The position numbers and the translations under genes were made by a program. The notes beneath the pieces were generated by a model. The model was not told the origin of the DNA and ran no database searches. It saw only the letters and a program-made list of their open reading frames with translations. 7,480 nt of DNA, taken from assembly GCA_964230965.1 (NCBI GenBank), contig CAXRJA010000012.1:1-7480 (forward strand), given 5' to 3'. Of this stretch, positions 5,830 to 7,480 are shown one piece after another. Source of the DNA: UBA8290 sp964230965 (GTDB lineage Bacteria > Bacillota_I > Bacilli_A > Acholeplasmatales > Acholeplasmataceae). Position 1 is the first letter of the stretch, and every line of letters begins with the position of its first letter.

Positions 5830-7480
5830 ATGATATTTAATTTACAAGCGCCTTTTGAACCACGTGGGGATCAAATAGAGGCGATTGAAACTTTAAAACA
5901 TAATTTTGAGACATACAAACAACAAATTTTATTAGGTGCAACTGGGACTGGTAAAACATATACGATTGCAAATATGATCCAAGCGTTAGGAAAAAAGACG
6001 CTTGTTTTAGCACCGAATAAAACACTTGCTGGACAGTTATATGCAGAACTCAAAGCCTTTTTTCCCAATAATCGTGTTGAATATTTTATTTCTTATTACG
6101 ATTATTATCAACCAGAAGCATATGTTGTTGGAAAAGATTTATACATTGAAAAAGACGCCTCAATTAATGATGAAATCGATGAATTAAGACATAGTGCAAC
6201 ATCGTCATTACTTGAAAGAGATGATGTCATTGTTGTAGCATCTGTGTCTTGTATTTATGGTATTGGAGACCCCGAAGACTATCAAGGATCTATGTTAGTG
6301 CTAAGAAAAGGTGATAACATTGGTCGTGATGGTATATTAAATAAACTCGTCCATATGACATATGAACGCAATGATATGGATTTTCATAGAGGGACTTTTA
6401 GAGTTCGTGGAGATGTCATTGAAATCATCCCTGCCTACGAACATGCACATGGTATAAGAGTTTCTTTATTTGGAAAAGAAATTGATTCAATTAAAAGGTT
6501 TGATGTTTTAACTGGACAAACAATTGATCAAATGGAAATGATGACATTATTTCCTGCATCACACTTTGTTACGGATAAAGACAAACTGCAAGAATCTATT
6601 AGAAGAATAAAAAATGAACTTCAAGAACACATATTGTATTTTAAAGAACGTAATTTATTATTAGAAGCTCAACGCATTGAACAACGTACAAAATATGACA
6701 TTGAAATGATGAGCGAAATCGGTTTTTGCAGCGGGATAGAAAACTACGCAAGACACTTAGCATTGCGTGAAGCAGGTGAAACACCTGCAACACTTATCGA
6801 TTTTTTTGGTAAAGATTTCTTAATGATTATCGATGAATCTCATGTGACGATGCCCCAAATTAGAGGGATGTATTTTGGTGATCGCTCTAGAAAAACAACC
6901 TTAGTAGATCATGGATTTAGATTGCCTTCTGCTTTAGATAACCGGCCATTACAATTTGAAGAATTTGAACAAAAAGTAGATAAAGTGATCTATTTATCAG
7001 CAACCCCTGGAGATTATGAACTTAACAAAAATTTACCAATTGTCGAACAAATTATTCGTCCAACCTATTTATTAGATCCAATTGTTGAAGTAAGAAAAAC
7101 CATGGGTCAAATGGATGATTTGTTTTTTGAAATTCAAGAACGTGTCAAACGTAATGAACGCGTTTTAGTGACAACACTTACCATTCGTATGAGCGAAGAC
7201 CTCACGGCGTATTTTAAAAAGATGGGGTTAAAAGTTGCGTATTTACATAGTGAAATTAAGTCGCTTGAACGTATTCAAATATTAACGGATTTACGTAAAG
7301 GTACATATGATGTTCTCATTGGTATTAATTTACTTAGAGAAGGGCTTGACCTACCTGAAGTGAGTTTAGTTGCGATATTGGATGCTGATAAACAAGGATT
7401 TTTAAGAAGTGAACGTTCGCTTGTACAAACGATTGGACGTGCTGCAAGAAATCAAAATGGTCGCGTCATCTTATATGCAG
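5830..7480 (+). CDS. uvrB: UvrABC excinuclease subunit B, N-terminal 550 residues (3' end outside window)
   Basis: UvrB is the damage-verifying helicase-like subunit of nucleotide excision repair: UvrA loads it onto DNA, and it then recruits UvrC for incision. The frame runs from ATG at 5830 uninterrupted to the window end. Visible motifs in order: the N-terminal FEPRGDQ segment (9-15, Q-motif-like), Walker A GATGTGKT (36-43), the damage-probing beta-hairpin starting SYYDYYQPEAY (88-98), SVSCIYG, FRVRGDV, the GFCSGIENY segment, DESH box (335-338), FRLPSALDNRP, SATPG, LHSEIK, INLLREGLD and the TIGRAAR helicase motif VI (534-540). Similarity to Bacillus UvrB is high over the whole length. By family length (about 660 residues) roughly 110 residues are missing beyond the edge, including the C-terminal UVR domain that contacts UvrC. 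It has its own predicted promoter and is functionally unrelated to the glycolytic operon before it. In many Firmicutes uvrA follows uvrB; that cannot be seen here. Confidence 0.97.
   Translation, partial: MIFNLQAPFEPRGDQIEAIETLKHNFETYKQQILLGATGTGKTYTIANMIQALGKKTLVLAPNKTLAGQLYAELKAFFPNNRVEYFISYYDYYQPEAYVVGKDLYIEKDASINDEIDELRHSATSSLLERDDVIVVASVSCIYGIGDPEDYQGSMLVLRKGDNIGRDGILNKLVHMTYERNDMDFHRGTFRVRGDVIEIIPAYEHAHGIRVSLFGKEIDSIKRFDVLTGQTIDQMEMMTLFPASHFVTDKDKLQESIRRIKNELQEHILYFKERNLLLEAQRIEQRTKYDIEMMSEIGFCSGIENYARHLALREAGETPATLIDFFGKDFLMIIDESHVTMPQIRGMYFGDRSRKTTLVDHGFRLPSALDNRPLQFEEFEQKVDKVIYLSATPGDYELNKNLPIVEQIIRPTYLLDPIVEVRKTMGQMDDLFFEIQERVKRNERVLVTTLTIRMSEDLTAYFKKMGLKVAYLHSEIKSLERIQILTDLRKGTYDVLIGINLLREGLDLPEVSLVAILDADKQGFLRSERSLVQTIGRAARNQNGRVILYA

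Noticed and set aside
5837..6068. Two minus-strand open frames opposite the start of uvrB
   Set aside because: They are antisense to the Walker A and hairpin regions of uvrB, whose plus-strand frame is conserved throughout.

Overview
The window looks like chromosomal DNA from a low-GC, Mollicutes-type bacterium, most likely Acholeplasma or a close relative. This is an inference from AT-rich coding and intergenic DNA, from Gram-positive-like UvrB and Shine-Dalgarno sequences, and from the presence of both pyrophosphate-dependent phosphofructokinase and pyruvate phosphate dikinase; PPi-dependent phosphofructokinase activity is a known trait of Acholeplasma laidlawii. Tryptophan is encoded by TGG, no in-frame TGA occurs in any gene, and all four visible stop codons are TAA. 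TGA therefore does not appear to be read as tryptophan, unlike in Mycoplasma and Spiroplasma.

Layout. (1) Positions 1-737, plus strand: the C-terminal 244 residues of a larger, very acidic protein built from degenerate helical repeats, not recognised. (2) 750-783: a strong hairpin terminator between convergent genes that can work on both strands. (3) 785-2029, minus strand: PPi-dependent phosphofructokinase. (4) 2030-2171: a 142-bp divergent promoter region whose two extended -10 elements are near-identical and mirrored. (5) 2172-3122 and 3141-5765, plus strand: ATP-type phosphofructokinase (pfkA) and pyruvate phosphate dikinase (ppdK), 18 bp apart and probably co-transcribed, closed by a terminator at 5773-5798. 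(6) 5830 to the window end, plus strand: the first 550 codons of uvrB, starting only about 10 nt after the predicted transcription start.

How the genes work together. The two phosphofructokinases carry out the same step (fructose-6-phosphate to fructose-1,6-bisphosphate) with different phosphoryl donors, and key active-site residues distinguish them: Asp116/Lys142 in the PPi enzyme against Gly103/Gly123 in the ATP enzyme. PPDK handles the last step of glycolysis (PEP + AMP + PPi to pyruvate + ATP + Pi). The central block is thus a compact upper-plus-lower glycolysis locus centred on pyrophosphate, with ppdK in the position next to pfkA that pyruvate kinase holds in many Firmicutes. uvrB is an unrelated housekeeping DNA-repair gene.

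I found no mobile element, CRISPR array, tRNA or rRNA, and nothing that makes a convincing case for an undescribed multi-gene system. The parts most worth a second look are the repeat protein at the left edge and the mirrored promoter pair between the two phosphofructokinase genes.
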